64,000 nucleotides of DNA from Thiogranum sp. GTDB lineage: Bacteria > Pseudomonadota > Gammaproteobacteria > DSM-19610. Positions 1-9,467 of the stretch are shown piece by piece. Below the pieces are notes generated by a model. That model saw only the letters and a list, made by a program, of their open reading frames with translations. It did not search any database and was not told the DNA's origin. The stretch is taken from NCBI GenBank assembly GCA_030148805.1, contig JASBSS010000035.1, positions 310,001 through 374,000 on the forward strand, in the 5' to 3' direction. The position numbers were made by a program, and so were the translations under genes. Positions within the stretch are counted from its first letter, which is position 1. The number at the start of each line of letters is the position of its first letter.

Positions 1-271
1 ATTGCGCGACCGTGGCCTCATAGATGCTGCTGTCGAGACGGATGCGTTGCGGCGCATAGCCGAGCGCCGCGGCGATCAGGCGCGCCGTGTCCTGCGCGCG
101 CCGTGCCGGACTGCTGACGATGAGATCAAAGCATACGCCCTGTTGCTTCAGGCGGGCCCCCATCATGGGGGCGTTGTCCCGTCCGCGCGCGTTCAGCGGG
201 CGCTCGAAGTCGCTCAAACGGCTGTCTTTCCAGCTCGACTTGGCGTGCCGGATCAGCGTCAGCGCGCGCAT
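1..271 (-). CDS. sixA: SixA-type phosphohistidine phosphatase (partial, C-terminus outside window)
   Basis: The first 90 codons are present and the rest runs off the left edge. The N-terminus reads MRALTLIRHAKSSW, and RHAK at residues 8-11 is the histidine-phosphatase RHG-type signature of the SixA branch. It is followed by the family segments FERPLNARG and SSPARRAQDT. SixA proteins remove phosphate from phosphohistidine on signalling proteins (the ArcB HPt domain in E. coli). The start ATG (271-269) overlaps the TGA of the upstream P-type ATPase by one base (TGATG), so the two are probably translationally coupled. Substrate in this organism is unknown. Confidence 0.85.
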   Translation of the reverse strand, partial: MRALTLIRHAKSSWKDSRLSDFERPLNARGRDNAPMMGARLKQQGVCFDLIVSSPARRAQDTARLIAAALGYAPQRIRLDSSIYEATVAQ

Positions 272-2970
272 CAGCCTGGCCGTACTGCCCGGTCGCGGTG
301 TCGCAGCCAGGCTTTCTCCAATTCTACCGCGAGGAACACCGCCAACCCCGCGCCCAGCGACAATAGCCAATGGAAGGGTTCCAGTGTCCGGGTCTGGAAG
401 AGCGACTGCAGCGGGCCGCTATAGGTGAACAGCAACTGGAACAGCACCACGACGGCCAGGGCGATCAGGGCATAACGGTTGCCCGTCAGGGCGCGCCAGT
501 TCAAGGAAGACGCCTTCAGGTAGCGCGTGTTGAACAAATAGAAAGCCTCGCCCACCACCAGCGTGTTGACGGCTAGGGTTCGGGCCAACTCGATCGACTG
601 CCCCTGCTCGCGTGCCCAGATGAACAGGCCGAAGGTCGCGATCACCATCAGCAGTGACACCAAGGTGATGCGCTCGAGTAATAATCCGGAAAGCAGCGAT
701 TCCTGCGCGCGTCGGGGTGGGCGGCGCATGACATCCTTCTCGGCGGGTTCGAAGGCCAGCGACAGGGCCAGCGTCACGGCGGTTATCATGTTCACCCAGA
801 GTATCTGCACCGGCGTGATCGGCAACAGGTATCCCAGCAACACGGCCGCCACGATGACCAGAGCCTCGGCGCCGTTGGTCGGCAGGATGAATAGAATCGA
901 TTTGCGGATGTTGTCATAGACGCGGCGTCCCTCCTCGACGCCGGCGACGATCGAGGCGAAGTTGTCGTCGGTGATCACCATCTCGGCGGCTTCTTTCGCC
1001 GCCTCGGTGCCCTTGCGCCCCATCGCCACCCCGACATCGGCGCGTTTGAGCGCCGGGGAGTCGTTGACGCCGTCGCCGGTCATGGCGGTGACCTGCGCGC
1101 GCGCCTGCAGCGCCTGCACCAGGCGCAGTTTGTGCTCGGGGCTGGCGCGGGCGAACACATCGGTTTCGAGCACCAGTTGCTGTAGCACCGTATCGTCCAG
1201 CGATTCGAGTTGTTCGCCGGTGATCGCCGTGGTTCCGGCATGGATACCCAGGCGCGCGCCTATAGCGCGCGCGGTGGTGATATGATCGCCGGTGATCATC
1301 TTTACCGCGATTCCCGCCTGGTGACAGGCGGCGATCGCTTGCTGGGCGTCCTCGCGGGGCGGGTCGGAAAAGCCGAACAGACCCAGCAGCGTCAGGCCTT
1401 GCTGGACATCGTCGAAGGCCAGCGAGCGGCAATGATCCTGCGCGCCGCGAAACGCGACGGCCAACACCCGTTGCCCTTGTTCGCCCAAGTCCTGTTGTTT
1501 GCGGTGCCAGTAGTCCAGGTGCAGTGGGCGCTCTTCGCCCTCGCAGCGTTCGCTGGAGCACATGGCGAACAACCGCTCCGGTGCGCCCTTGATATAGACG
1601 AACGCGTGGCCGGCATGATCGTGATGCAGGGTGGCCATGAAGCGGTGGGCGGAATCGAACGGAATGCTGTCATCGCGCGGCCATTCCCGGCGCTCGTGCT
1701 CCTCATCAAGACCGCTTTTGCGCGCCAGCGAAACCAGCGCGGCATCCATGGTGTCACCGTGCGGCTGCCACTGCTGGGCTGAGTCGCAATGCAACTCGGC
1801 GTCGTTACACAGCACGCCGGCGCGCACCAGCTCCGCTAGTCCCGGGCAATCGGATAAGGCTATCGGCGCCCCCCGGCTCAGTAATTCGCCTTCGGGGGCG
1901 TAACCGGCGCCACTGACTTCGACATCGCACTCGGCGTTCACGAGACGGGTGACCGTCATTTCGTTGCGCGTCAAGGTGCCGGTTTTGTCCGAGCAGATCA
2001 CGCTCACCGAACCCAGGGTCTCCACCGCCGGCAACCTGCGGATGATCACGTGGCGGCGCGCCATGGACTGCACCCCGATCGCCAGGGCGATGGTGATGAT
2101 CGCCGGCAGTCCCTCCGGGATGGCGGCCACGGCCAGGGCCACGCCGGCAAGAAACATCTGGTCCAGAGGTTCACCGTGAAGCGTCACCCCGAACACGAAG
2201 GTCAGGCCGGCGAGCAGGAGAATACCGGCGGTCAATATTCGGCCAAAGCGGGCGATTTCGTTCAGTAACGGCGTGGTCAAGGGGTTGACCGAACCTAGCA
2301 GTTCGCTGATGCGACCGACCTGGGTCTTCTCTGCGGTGGAGACCACCAGGCCCAATGCCTGCCCGTAGGTCACGAGCGTGCCGGAATAGGCCATGTTGAA
2401 GCGTTCGGCGACCGGTGCGTTTTCGGGAACGCGGGCGGTGGCTTTTTCCACCGGGAGCGACTCCCCGGTCAGTGCCGCTTCGTCGACACGCAGATCGCGC
2501 ACCCGCAGCAGTCGCAGGTCGGCGGGCACGCGGTCACCGGCCTCCAGCTGCACCAGATCGCCGGGGACCAGCTCACTGGCGGGGATCTGCCGGCGGTGAC
2601 CGTCGCGCAGCGCCATAGCCGAGAGCGACAGCAGATTGCGGATGGCGTCCATGGCACGTTCGGCCTTGCCCTCCTGGAGAAAGCCGATGACGGCGTTGAT
2701 CAGCACCACCGCGAAGATGACACTGCTGTCTACCCAGTGTCCCAGCAGGGCGGTCACCGCGCCCGCGACCAGCAGGATGTAGATCAGCACGTTGTGGAAT
2801 TGGGCGAGAAATCGCAGCCAGGCCTTCGGTCCCGGTGGCGGTTTCAGGGTGTTGGGGCCGTATTGTTCCAGGCGCCGTCGCGCCTGCTCCTGGGACAGAC
2901 CGTCGAGGCCGCTGTTGAGCTCTCGCAGCGCCTCTTCGGTGCTTAAGGTGTGCCAGTGGGGTTCGCGCAA
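271..2970 (-). CDS. Cation-transporting P-type ATPase (P2-type, Ca2+/cation pump family)
   Basis: This is an 899-residue P-type ATPase. It has an N-terminal cation-ATPase domain (residues about 5-70), TGES of the actuator domain near 168-171, PEGLP in transmembrane helix 4 near 285-289, the phosphorylation site DKTGT near 328-332, KGAPE near 461 and TGDGVNDSPALK near 631-642. PEGLP and the long C-terminal membrane block favour the P2 class (Ca2+/Mn2+ or Na+/K+-like) over heavy-metal pumps, which carry CPC. The open frame extends to a GTG at 3054. I chose TTG at 2970 because AAGGAG (2978-2983) sits correctly before it and the protein then begins REPHWHTLS, like homologues. Its stop overlaps the sixA start. 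The ion is not determinable from sequence alone. Confidence 0.88.
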   Translation of the reverse strand: MREPHWHTLSTEEALRELNSGLDGLSQEQARRRLEQYGPNTLKPPPGPKAWLRFLAQFHNVLIYILLVAGAVTALLGHWVDSSVIFAVVLINAVIGFLQEGKAERAMDAIRNLLSLSAMALRDGHRRQIPASELVPGDLVQLEAGDRVPADLRLLRVRDLRVDEAALTGESLPVEKATARVPENAPVAERFNMAYSGTLVTYGQALGLVVSTAEKTQVGRISELLGSVNPLTTPLLNEIARFGRILTAGILLLAGLTFVFGVTLHGEPLDQMFLAGVALAVAAIPEGLPAIITIALAIGVQSMARRHVIIRRLPAVETLGSVSVICSDKTGTLTRNEMTVTRLVNAECDVEVSGAGYAPEGELLSRGAPIALSDCPGLAELVRAGVLCNDAELHCDSAQQWQPHGDTMDAALVSLARKSGLDEEHERREWPRDDSIPFDSAHRFMATLHHDHAGHAFVYIKGAPERLFAMCSSERCEGEERPLHLDYWHRKQQDLGEQGQRVLAVAFRGAQDHCRSLAFDDVQQGLTLLGLFGFSDPPREDAQQAIAACHQAGIAVKMITGDHITTARAIGARLGIHAGTTAITGEQLESLDDTVLQQLVLETDVFARASPEHKLRLVQALQARAQVTAMTGDGVNDSPALKRADVGVAMGRKGTEAAKEAAEMVITDDNFASIVAGVEEGRRVYDNIRKSILFILPTNGAEALVIVAAVLLGYLLPITPVQILWVNMITAVTLALSLAFEPAEKDVMRRPPRRAQESLLSGLLLERITLVSLLMVIATFGLFIWAREQGQSIELARTLAVNTLVVGEAFYLFNTRYLKASSLNWRALTGNRYALIALAVVVLFQLLFTYSGPLQSLFQTRTLEPFHWLLSLGAGLAVFLAVELEKAWLRHRDRAVRPG

Positions 2971-3149
2971 TCGACTGCTCCTTCGGATTCGGTTGAGCGT
3001 CAGGGCGGCATGGGGAACCCAGCGCGAGGCCATCCGGATGGCGTCAGGATACACGTTTTACAGCGGGAGTGGGCCCTGGGACCGACCGCGCCCCGACGGG
3101 CTCGCCGCGCCCGTGCGCCGCTACCCATCGGCCATGCCCGATGGCGTTC

Positions 3150-4283
3150 TCAGATGAAGCTGGAGAGTTCGCTGCGGATGGTTTCGGCCAAATGCGTGGC
3201 GGCGCCGAGGTCCTCGCCCAGACAGGTGTAGTGGCCCATTTTCCTCCCCGGGCGGGCGCGCTGTTTGCCGTACAGATGCAGCTTGGCCTCGGCGTGACAC
3301 AGCAGGCGCTCCCAGGCGGGCGTGCCTTGCTCCCACAGATCGCCGAGCAGGTTGACCATGACCGCCGGCGACAGCAACCGGGTGGAGCCGGGTGGCAGTC
3401 CGCACAGCAGGCGCACCTGTTGTTCGAACTGGCTGGTGAGGGTGGCGTCGAGGGTGTAATGGCCACTGTTGTGCGGCCTTGGCGCCATTTCGTTGATCAG
3501 CAGTTGGCCGCTGGTGGCGTGGAAAATCTCCACTGCCAGGACGCCGCAATAGTCCATGGCGGTGGCCAGTTGGAGTGCCATGTCGGTGGCTTGTGTCGCC
3601 ACTTCGGCGGGTATATTGGCCGGTACCCGGGTGGTGTCGAGAATGCCATTGACATGCAGGTTCTGGCCTACCGGATAGGTCGCGACCTCGCCGTCGACGC
3701 TGCGCGCGAGCACCACGGAGATTTCCCGCGCCAGATCGATGCGTTCTTCCAGGACGCAGGGTGTTTCCTGCAGCGCGCGGAACGCCGCGCGCGCCTGCTG
3801 CGCATCGGCCACCACATACTGGCCCTTGCCGTCGTAGCCGAGTTGGGCCGTTTTCAGGATGGCCGGCAGGCGCAGCTCGGCGCAGGCCGCTTCCAGTTCG
3901 GCGGCGTTGCTGACGACGCAAAAGGGCGCGGTGGCCAGCCCCTGCTCGCGGATGAAGCGCTTTTCGCGGATCCGGTCGCGCGCGATCGCCACCGCTTGCG
4001 GCGAGGGCCGCACCGGGATGTGGCTGTCGAAGTACTCCAGCGTCTGGGCTGGTACGTTCTCGAACTCGGTGGTCACGGCGGCACAATGGGCGCGCATTTC
4101 CCGCAGCGCCTCGGCATCGTCGTAGCCAGCTTGCAGGTGGCGGTCGGCCAGCGCCCCGGCCGGGCTCTGAGGGTCAGGGTCCAGCACCCAGACGCGATAG
4201 CCCATGCGGCGGGCGGCCAGGCAGAACATGCGCCCGAGCTGGCCGCCGCCGAGCACGCCAAGAATCGCGTCGGGGGTGATCAC
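3150..4283 (-). CDS. purK: N5-carboxyaminoimidazole ribonucleotide synthase (PurK)
   Basis: This 377-residue ATP-grasp enzyme makes N5-CAIR from AIR, bicarbonate and ATP in de novo purine synthesis. The N-terminal nucleotide-binding motif [11 protein letters not shown] is followed by [21 protein letters not shown] (ATP-grasp loop) and the Mg/ATP-binding [12 protein letters not shown], all diagnostic of PurK. The start is GTG at 4283: the sequence GTGA is shared with the purE stop, giving a 4-base overlap and translational coupling. The open frame continues upstream of this GTG without family similarity, so the longer form is rejected. It forms a purE-purK operon, as in many proteobacteria. 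Confidence 0.95.
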   Translation of the reverse strand: MITPDAILGVLGGGQLGRMFCLAARRMGYRVWVLDPDPQSPAGALADRHLQAGYDDAEALREMRAHCAAVTTEFENVPAQTLEYFDSHIPVRPSPQAVAIARDRIREKRFIREQGLATAPFCVVSNAAELEAACAELRLPAILKTAQLGYDGKGQYVVADAQQARAAFRALQETPCVLEERIDLAREISVVLARSVDGEVATYPVGQNLHVNGILDTTRVPANIPAEVATQATDMALQLATAMDYCGVLAVEIFHATSGQLLINEMAPRPHNSGHYTLDATLTSQFEQQVRLLCGLPPGSTRLLSPAVMVNLLGDLWEQGTPAWERLLCHAEAKLHLYGKQRARPGRKMGHYTCLGEDLGAATHLAETIRSELSSFI

Positions 4284-4774
4284 GAGCCGGGTGGCAGTTC
4301 CATGTTCAGCGCCATGTCGGTTTGCTCGGCGCGGAAACGATCCAGTCGCGCGGCCAGTTCGGCGTTCTCGCGCGCCAGCAGGCTGACGGCGAACAGGGCG
4401 GCATTGGCGGCTCCGGCGGAACCGATGGCGAAAGTGGCCACGGGAACGCCCTTGGGCATTTGCACGATTGAGAGCAGCGAGTCCATTCCCCGCAGATGGC
4501 GGGACGGCACCGGCACGCCCAGCACCGGCAGCGTGGTCTTGGCCGCCAGCATGCCGGGCAGGTGGGCGGCGCCGCCGGCGCCGGCGATGATGCAGGCCAG
4601 GCCCCGATCGCGCGCCCCGGCGGCGTAATCGAACAGCAGATCCGGGGTCCGGTGGGCCGAAACCACCCGTGCCTCGAACGCGACACCGAAGCGTTCCAGG
4701 TGCGCGGCGGCGGCCTGCATGACCTCCCAGTCGCTGTTGCTGCCCATCACCAGACCGACTTGTATGGCGCCCAT
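4280..4774 (-). CDS. purE: 5-(carboxyamino)imidazole ribonucleotide mutase (PurE)
   Basis: This 164-residue class I PurE converts N5-CAIR to CAIR. It shows the phosphate-binding GSNSDW at residues 11-16, the catalytic SAHRTP at 39-44, the [11 protein letters not shown] loop and a [15 protein letters not shown] segment. The start ATG at 4774 gives [16 protein letters not shown], matching the normal family N-terminus. The open frame runs 39 codons further upstream without similarity. Its last codons overlap purK by four bases. It diverges from purC across about 140 bp, which would allow joint control of three purine genes. Confidence 0.95.
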   Translation of the reverse strand: MGAIQVGLVMGSNSDWEVMQAAAAHLERFGVAFEARVVSAHRTPDLLFDYAAGARDRGLACIIAGAGGAAHLPGMLAAKTTLPVLGVPVPSRHLRGMDSLLSIVQMPKGVPVATFAIGSAGAANAALFAVSLLARENAELAARLDRFRAEQTDMALNMELPPGS

Positions 4775-4837
4775 AAGCGCTCCAAAGCGCAAGGAAAACG
4801 CCCATTCTACCATCCTCGTGCATGGTCGCCACAAGGA

Positions 4838-4867
4838 TTCGCGGTACTCCCACAGTGCCGGTACAAT
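4838..4867 (+). promoter_or_regulatory. Possible sigma70-type promoter for purC
   Basis: In the purE-purC divergent gap, TACAAT (4862-4867) resembles a -10 box. The weak TTCGCG (4838-4843) lies 18 bases upstream. The start codon of purC is about 48 bases downstream. The -35 match is poor and I see no clear PurR-type palindrome, so this is only a candidate. Confidence 0.3.
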
Positions 4868-4914
4868 GCGCCACGGCCATGACGGCCGCAACCCGGTCGG
4901 TGGAGCCTTTTGCC

Positions 4915-5817
4915 ATGCAGGACATCCTTTATGAGTCGGATCTTCGCAGCCTGCCGCTGTTGGCGCGCGGCAAGGTTCGCGACATCTACGGCATCGACGA
5001 CGCGCATCTGCTGATCGTCACCAGCGACCGGCTATCGGCCTTCGATGTGGTTCTGCCCGACCCGATACCGGGGAAAGGGGCGGTACTGACCGCGGTGTCC
5101 AATTTCTGGTTCGAGCGTACCCGCGGGCTGGTACCCAATCATCTGGCGGACCTGTCGCTGACCGAAGTGCTGCCGGACGCGAGCGAACGCGCGCAGGTGG
5201 AGGGGCGCGCCATTGTGGTGCGCAAACTGCGGGCATTGCCGGTGGAGGCTATCGTGCGCGGTTACCTGATCGGCTCCGGTTGGAAGGACTACCAGGCCAA
5301 CGGCGCGGTCTGCGGCATCGCGCTGCCGCCCGGCCTGCGCCTGGCCGAGCGCCTGCCGGAGGCGATTTTCACGCCCTCGACCAAGGCCGCGGCCGGGGCT
5401 CATGACGAGAATATCGATTTCGCCCAGGCCCAGGATCTGCTGGGCGCCGACGTCGCTGCGCGCATGCGTGAACTCAGCCTGCGGATCTACAACGAGGCGG
5501 CCGCTTTCGCCCGCGAGCGCGGCATTCTGATCGCCGATACCAAATTCGAGTTCGGTCTGGACGACAGCGGGCAGTTGTGGCTCATCGACGAAGTGCTCAC
5601 GCCCGATTCCTCCCGCTTCTGGCCCCAGGACGACTATCGGGTCGGCGTCAGTCCGCCGAGTTTCGACAAGCAGTTCGTGCGTGACTACCTGGAGACGCTC
5701 GACTGGGACAAGACCTCCCCCGGGCCGGCGCTGCCGCCCGAAATCATCGCCCGCACCGCGCAAAAATACCGCGAGGCGCTCAAGCGCTTGACTGGCCAGG
5801 ACTTGCCGGCGCCCTGA
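4915..5817 (+). CDS. purC: Phosphoribosylaminoimidazole-succinocarboxamide synthase (PurC)
   Basis: This 300-residue SAICAR synthetase ligates aspartate to CAIR with ATP, the step after PurE/PurK. Visible motifs are [11 protein letters not shown] (P-loop-like N-terminus), [37 protein letters not shown], the IFTPSTKA segment and DTKFEFG...[13 protein letters not shown]. Length and motif order match the longer bacterial/yeast-like PurC group. The start is ATG 4915 ([16 protein letters not shown]); the upstream in-frame extension has no similarity. It is transcribed divergently from purEK. Confidence 0.95.
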   Translation: MQDILYESDLRSLPLLARGKVRDIYGIDDAHLLIVTSDRLSAFDVVLPDPIPGKGAVLTAVSNFWFERTRGLVPNHLADLSLTEVLPDASERAQVEGRAIVVRKLRALPVEAIVRGYLIGSGWKDYQANGAVCGIALPPGLRLAERLPEAIFTPSTKAAAGAHDENIDFAQAQDLLGADVAARMRELSLRIYNEAAAFARERGILIADTKFEFGLDDSGQLWLIDEVLTPDSSRFWPQDDYRVGVSPPSFDKQFVRDYLETLDWDKTSPGPALPPEIIARTAQKYREALKRLTGQDLPAP

Positions 5818-5954
5818 CCGGTGCTGCGCACGAGCACACTTCAGCAGTTCGGTCGTTAATATTCCTCCGCAAATGCCGCTAAGGGCCGTAACCAGCGGCG
5901 TGCGGCCGCCATCCGCCGTTGCCGCCGTGGGATCCACTGAAAGGAGATAGACCC

Positions 5955-6269
5955 ATGCGTAATCTCGGTAGAACACTGTCCGGCTGTCTGTTGGCGGCCG
6001 TCTTTGCCCTGAGCTCCCTGGCCTTGCCGGTGACCGCGGGCGCCAGCGATTATTATATGGATGCGACTGCCGAGCCCAGCGGGGGCGATATGCTGGCCGA
6101 TGCGTTTCTGCTGCGACCGGTCATGTTGGTCGGTTCGGTAGTGACGGTCGCCACCTTTGTGGTCACGCTGCCGTTCAGCGCCCTGGGCGGTAACGTGAAA
6201 GAATCAGCGGACAAACTGGTGGTCGAGCCGTTGAAATACACCTTTGTCCGCCCGCTGGGCGACATCTAG
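5955..6269 (+). CDS. Small exported protein of unknown function
   Basis: This is a 104-residue protein with a strong ribosome binding site (AAGGAG at 5941) eight bases before the ATG. Residues 1-29 form a Sec signal peptide (basic start, hydrophobic core, cleavage probably after TAGA). After it comes an acidic segment, then one hydrophobic stretch (LLRPVMLVGSVVTVATFVVTLPF) that could be a membrane anchor, and a short charged tail. Similar short proteins occur widely in gammaproteobacteria without a known role. It is not obviously in an operon, since the next gene converges on it. Confidence 0.7.
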   Translation: MRNLGRTLSGCLLAAVFALSSLALPVTAGASDYYMDATAEPSGGDMLADAFLLRPVMLVGSVVTVATFVVTLPFSALGGNVKESADKLVVEPLKYTFVRPLGDI

Positions 6270-6274
6270 CGGCC

Positions 6275-6290
6275 GCCGGCTTCAGCCGGC
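6275..6290. terminator. Hairpin between convergent genes
   Basis: GCCGGC-TTCA-GCCGGC forms a perfect 6-bp stem. It lies just after the stop of the exported protein and across the last codons of the convergent protease gene. No T-tract follows, so an intrinsic terminator is possible but not certain. Confidence 0.35.
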
Positions 6291-6725
6291 AAACAGCCAG
6301 AAATAACCGCTGTTGTAAAACGCGTGCAGGAGGATCGGCGCGGCCAGACGGCCGCTGCGGTCTTTGAACAACCCGAATACCAGCGAAGGTGCTAACACGG
6401 CGGCCGCCCACAGCGGCGGGTGGCTGAAAAAGTGCAAGGCAGTGAACAGCAGGCTGGTCAGGATGTTGGCATGCGTCAAGGGGCCGAGCGACCAGGGGCG
6501 CAGGTGCTGATGCGCCAGGTCCTGGATCAGCCCGCGAAAGACCAGCTCCTCGACCAGGGGATAGAGCAGGGCCGGATAGACGAAGCGCCACGGCTCGCGC
6601 AGCGGCCAGCCCAGATCCGGTTGCCGGCCGGTCAGCAGATACAACCCCAGCCAGTAGGTCAGCGCGGCTGCGAGGGCGACGAAAAACAATGGATCACGCC
6701 AGAAGCGCGGACGGAAATCGCTCAC
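6282..6725 (-). CDS. Small CPBP-family intramembrane glutamic protease, probable MrtJ (JDVT-CTERM system)
   Basis: This is a 147-residue, mostly hydrophobic protein with the three CPBP (Abi/CAAX protease) signatures: PLVEELVFRG near residues 56-65 (catalytic Glu pair plus Arg), LLFTALHFFSHP near 92-103, and LLHAFYNSGYFW near the C-terminus. It is much shorter than ordinary CPBP proteases. Its size and the SHPPLWAAAV...PSLVFG...ILLHAFYN layout match my recollection of the MrtJ family, proposed to cleave JDVT-CTERM proteins. No JDVT-CTERM substrate is evident in this window, so the subfamily assignment is inference while the CPBP assignment is solid. Confidence 0.7.
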   Translation of the reverse strand: MSDFRPRFWRDPLFFVALAAALTYWLGLYLLTGRQPDLGWPLREPWRFVYPALLYPLVEELVFRGLIQDLAHQHLRPWSLGPLTHANILTSLLFTALHFFSHPPLWAAAVLAPSLVFGLFKDRSGRLAAPILLHAFYNSGYFWLFAG

Positions 6726-6797
6726 CCCCCTATCCTACGGCAAAGCGAGAACGCCGGCACCTGAGGGCGTGTCGCGGCTTCCTCGTGCGTTGCGCTA

Positions 6798-7658
6798 TCA
6801 GGCGACGCGGGATTTGGGCAGCAGCGCGGCGCAGGCTTCCTGGAACTGGGCATCGGCCTCCGCGACCACCGGTTCCATGATCTCGACGCTCAGACCGGTG
6901 CGCTCCCAGGCGCCCGGTTCCAGTGCCGGTACCTGACCGGTGCCGCTGGCGGTACCGCGCGCCATGCCGGCGATGACATCGGCCAGATGGACGGTGGCGG
7001 TTTCCAGTCGGTAGCGTTCGGCGAGCGAGGGTTGGTGGTGGTGCAGCGCCACCTGGCGAAAGCTCTCCGGCAGATTCCAGCAGCGCATCAACTCGGCGCC
7101 GACCTCACCGTGATCGAAACCGAAAATTTCCCGTTCCGCCAGGTGCAGCGGCAGGCGCTTGTCCCTGGCGGTCTCCAGGGCCTGGCGCGAGAGTTCCGGT
7201 TGCTGCTGGTAGAGGACCAGGGAGCCGATATCGTGGAGCAGACCCATGATGAAACAGCGTTCCGTGTTGGGGGCCCGCAGGTAGCGCGACAGCAGGCGCG
7301 CGACAATACCCGCGTAGAGATTGTGTTCCCAGAAGGTGTACATGTTGACCAGCGGATTGGGCAGCCGGGAAAACACTTCGATGGCGCTTGCGCCGATCAC
7401 CAGGTCGGTCAGCTCCAGCGTGCCGACGATGGTGATGGCGCGGGAAATGGTGTCGATGCGCGACGGAAAGCCATAGAAGGCGCTGTTGACGATTTTCAGC
7501 AGCCTGGCGGTGAGGGCCGGATCCTCGGCGAGGATTTCGCCGATGTCCGAAGCCGAGGCCTCGGCGCTGTTGATCAGCTCCATGGCGCGCATCACGGCGC
7601 TCGGCAGGGACGCCAGTTCCAGCGAGTCGTTGACCAGATCTTGGGCAGCAAGCGTCAT
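6798..7658 (-). CDS. HDOD domain protein
   Basis: The 286-residue protein carries one HDOD domain (about residues 12-210). Markers are SLPSAVMRAMELIN, LAEDPALTARLLKIVNSAFYG, ISRAITIVGTLELTDLV and FIMGLLHDIGSLVLY. HDOD proteins are HD-related, usually non-catalytic scaffolds in signalling, motility or cell-cycle control. Here the LLHDIG motif keeps the HD pair, but the full metal-site set of HD-GYP enzymes is not evident. No partner domain is present. It is a single gene with its own upstream region (7659-7953), shared divergently with cytochrome c. Confidence 0.85.
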   Translation of the reverse strand: MTLAAQDLVNDSLELASLPSAVMRAMELINSAEASASDIGEILAEDPALTARLLKIVNSAFYGFPSRIDTISRAITIVGTLELTDLVIGASAIEVFSRLPNPLVNMYTFWEHNLYAGIVARLLSRYLRAPNTERCFIMGLLHDIGSLVLYQQQPELSRQALETARDKRLPLHLAEREIFGFDHGEVGAELMRCWNLPESFRQVALHHHQPSLAERYRLETATVHLADVIAGMARGTASGTGQVPALEPGAWERTGLSVEIMEPVVAEADAQFQEACAALLPKSRVA

Positions 7659-7953
7659 CGATTACCTTCCGTGTCCGTGGTCCGATACAGACATGCCAAT
7701 GCGTGCGCGCGAACGCCAAATCCGCCGCAGGCGTCGTCATTCAGCAACAACCCGATTCGCGCCTGCCAACTTGCCATCTTTACCGCCATCCCTGCCAGTC
7801 GGTACCCGCGGGATTCGGGCGCCACGACGTATACTACTTATAAACTTCTGATCTTACAATAATAAATACTGATGCCCGACGAATTTACAGCGTCCGGGGG
7901 GTCTGCGAAAATAGATTATCGGGGTTTTGTCCCGACACTGTGGAGAGATAAGT

Positions 7954-8262
7954 ATGAAGAAGTTGTTAACAGCCGGCCTGATGGGTGTCGCCCTGGTTGG
8001 TGCAAGTAGTGCCATGGCCGCCGGCGATGCCGCCGCAGGTAAGGCGAAAGCCGCTACCTGTGCCGGATGTCACGGTGCCAATGGCGTCAGTGCCAATCCG
8101 TTGTGGCCGAACCTCGCCGGCCAGAAGGACGCCTACCTGGTCAAGCAGCTCAAGGCGTTTCGCGACGGTACCCGTTCCGATCCGATGATGACGCCCATGG
8201 CGAAACCGCTGAGCGACGCCGATATCGACAATCTGGCGGCGTATTATTCCAGCCTCAAGTAA
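7954..8262 (+). CDS. Periplasmic monoheme cytochrome c (class I, c553/c4-like)
   Basis: This is a 102-residue precursor. Residues 1-22 are a Sec signal peptide ending SSAMA, followed by a compact class I cytochrome c. The heme-binding CAGCH is at 36-40, and the methionine ligand is probably in the [12 protein letters not shown] segment (78-82). The C-terminal helix [13 protein letters not shown] is typical of this fold. It would shuttle electrons in the periplasm. The ATG is preceded by a GGAGAGATAAGT ribosome site, and a strong bidirectional terminator follows the stop. Confidence 0.92.
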   Translation: MKKLLTAGLMGVALVGASSAMAAGDAAAGKAKAATCAGCHGANGVSANPLWPNLAGQKDAYLVKQLKAFRDGTRSDPMMTPMAKPLSDADIDNLAAYYSSLK

Positions 8263-8285
8263 TCATCGGTGGGCAGGAATAAAAG

Positions 8286-8310
8286 ATCCGGCTTCAGGGC
8301 CGGATTTTTT
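8286..8310. terminator. Bidirectional rho-independent terminator
   Basis: ATCCGGC (8286-8292) and GCCGGAT (8299-8305) form a perfect 7-bp stem with a 6-base loop. A T-run to 8310 serves the cytochrome gene, and an A-run on the left (8278-8285) serves ctaA on the minus strand. Confidence 0.85.
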
Positions 8311-9364
8311 ATTCCTGGGTGTTACGTAGGCGGTGATTGAGCAGCAGCGTCAACGTCAGCACCAGCAGAGCTCCCGTCTGATGCAGCGACGCCAGCGCCA
8401 CCGGGACGTGCTGCAGCAGGGTGCTGATTCCCAGCGCGACCTGCACGCCGACCATCAGCATCAGCAGGTGGGTGGTAGTGCGCACGGCCGGCGCGGGGCG
8501 CTGGCGCCAGCACCACAGCCAGAACAGCAGCACCGAGGTGAAGGTTAGCGTCGCCAGTACGCGGTGGTCGAACTGGACCGTGGCGATGTTTTCGAACAGA
8601 TTGCGCCAGCCGGGCTGTAGTATCCAGCCGGCGGGCGGGAGCCAATGGTCGCCCATTTTCGGGAAGGTGTTGTAGGCGTGACCGGCTTTCAGGCCGGCGA
8701 CGAAGCCACCGGAGACGATGGTGGTGGCGACCAACGCGAGCAACAGCATGGCCGCCTTTTTCAATCCCGGCGTCGCGTTGGCGGGCGGGTCGCCGCGATC
8801 CGCGAAGACCAGGTCATACAGTAGCCACAGCAGATAGGCATAGATCACCAGCGCGAGGCTGAGGTGGGCGGTGAGGCGGTACTGGCTGACGTGCGGGTTG
8901 TCCACCAGGCCGCTTTTGACCATGTACCACCCGAGCAGGCCTTGCAGGCCGCCGAGCACGAAGGCGAAACCGAGGCGCGCCGCCAGCCGCGCGCTAAGCC
9001 TGCGGCGCCAGAGAAAATACAGCAACGGCAGCAGGAATACCGTGCCGATGGTGCGCCCGAGCAGCCGATGGCTGTACTCGAACCAGTAAATCGATTTGAA
9101 ACCGTGCAGGTCCATGCCGACGTTGACCTTGAGGTATTCGGGGGACTGACGGTACTTGGCGAACACCTCTTCCCAGGCCGCCTGGTCGAGCGGCGGCACC
9201 ACGCCGAAAATCGGATCCCATTCCACCATCGACAGGCCGGAGCCCGTCAGGCGGGTGACGCCGCCCAAGATCACCATGGCAAAAATCATGCTGCAGCAGA
9301 GCAGCAGCCACAGGGCGACCTGGCGCCGGGCGCGGGGGTCCATTTGTTCGGGAAATCGACTCAT
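8309..9364 (-). CDS. ctaA: Heme A synthase (CtaA/Cox15 family)
   Basis: The 351-residue integral membrane protein has about eight transmembrane helices. It matches the proteobacterial/mitochondrial Cox15 type: LGGVTRLTGSGLSMVEW near the N-terminus, EYSHRLLGR (heme-ligand His), GGLQGLLGWYMVKSGL, RLTAHLSLAL (His), FDHRVLA and LHQTGALLVL near the C-terminus. It converts heme O to heme A for aa3-type cytochrome oxidases, implying aerobic respiration. I used ATG 9364 (MSRFPEQMDPRARR); a longer in-frame start at 9385 is possible. No cox structural genes are in the window. Confidence 0.93.
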   Translation of the reverse strand: MSRFPEQMDPRARRQVALWLLLCCSMIFAMVILGGVTRLTGSGLSMVEWDPIFGVVPPLDQAAWEEVFAKYRQSPEYLKVNVGMDLHGFKSIYWFEYSHRLLGRTIGTVFLLPLLYFLWRRRLSARLAARLGFAFVLGGLQGLLGWYMVKSGLVDNPHVSQYRLTAHLSLALVIYAYLLWLLYDLVFADRGDPPANATPGLKKAAMLLLALVATTIVSGGFVAGLKAGHAYNTFPKMGDHWLPPAGWILQPGWRNLFENIATVQFDHRVLATLTFTSVLLFWLWCWRQRPAPAVRTTTHLLMLMVGVQVALGISTLLQHVPVALASLHQTGALLVLTLTLLLNHRLRNTQE

Positions 9365-9467
9365 GATGACTGACTCTGGCGCCAAAATCCGACATTGTAG
9401 CCGAACTCCCTGTGCTATGCTGCCTGGGAACAGTCATTTTCCCTGCGGGAGCTCAGGAACGGCGGTC

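Noticed and set aside
3069-4628. 519-residue plus-strand open frame over purK/purE
   Set aside because: It is antisense to purK and purE, with composition typical of a GC-rich shadow frame and no recognisable domain.
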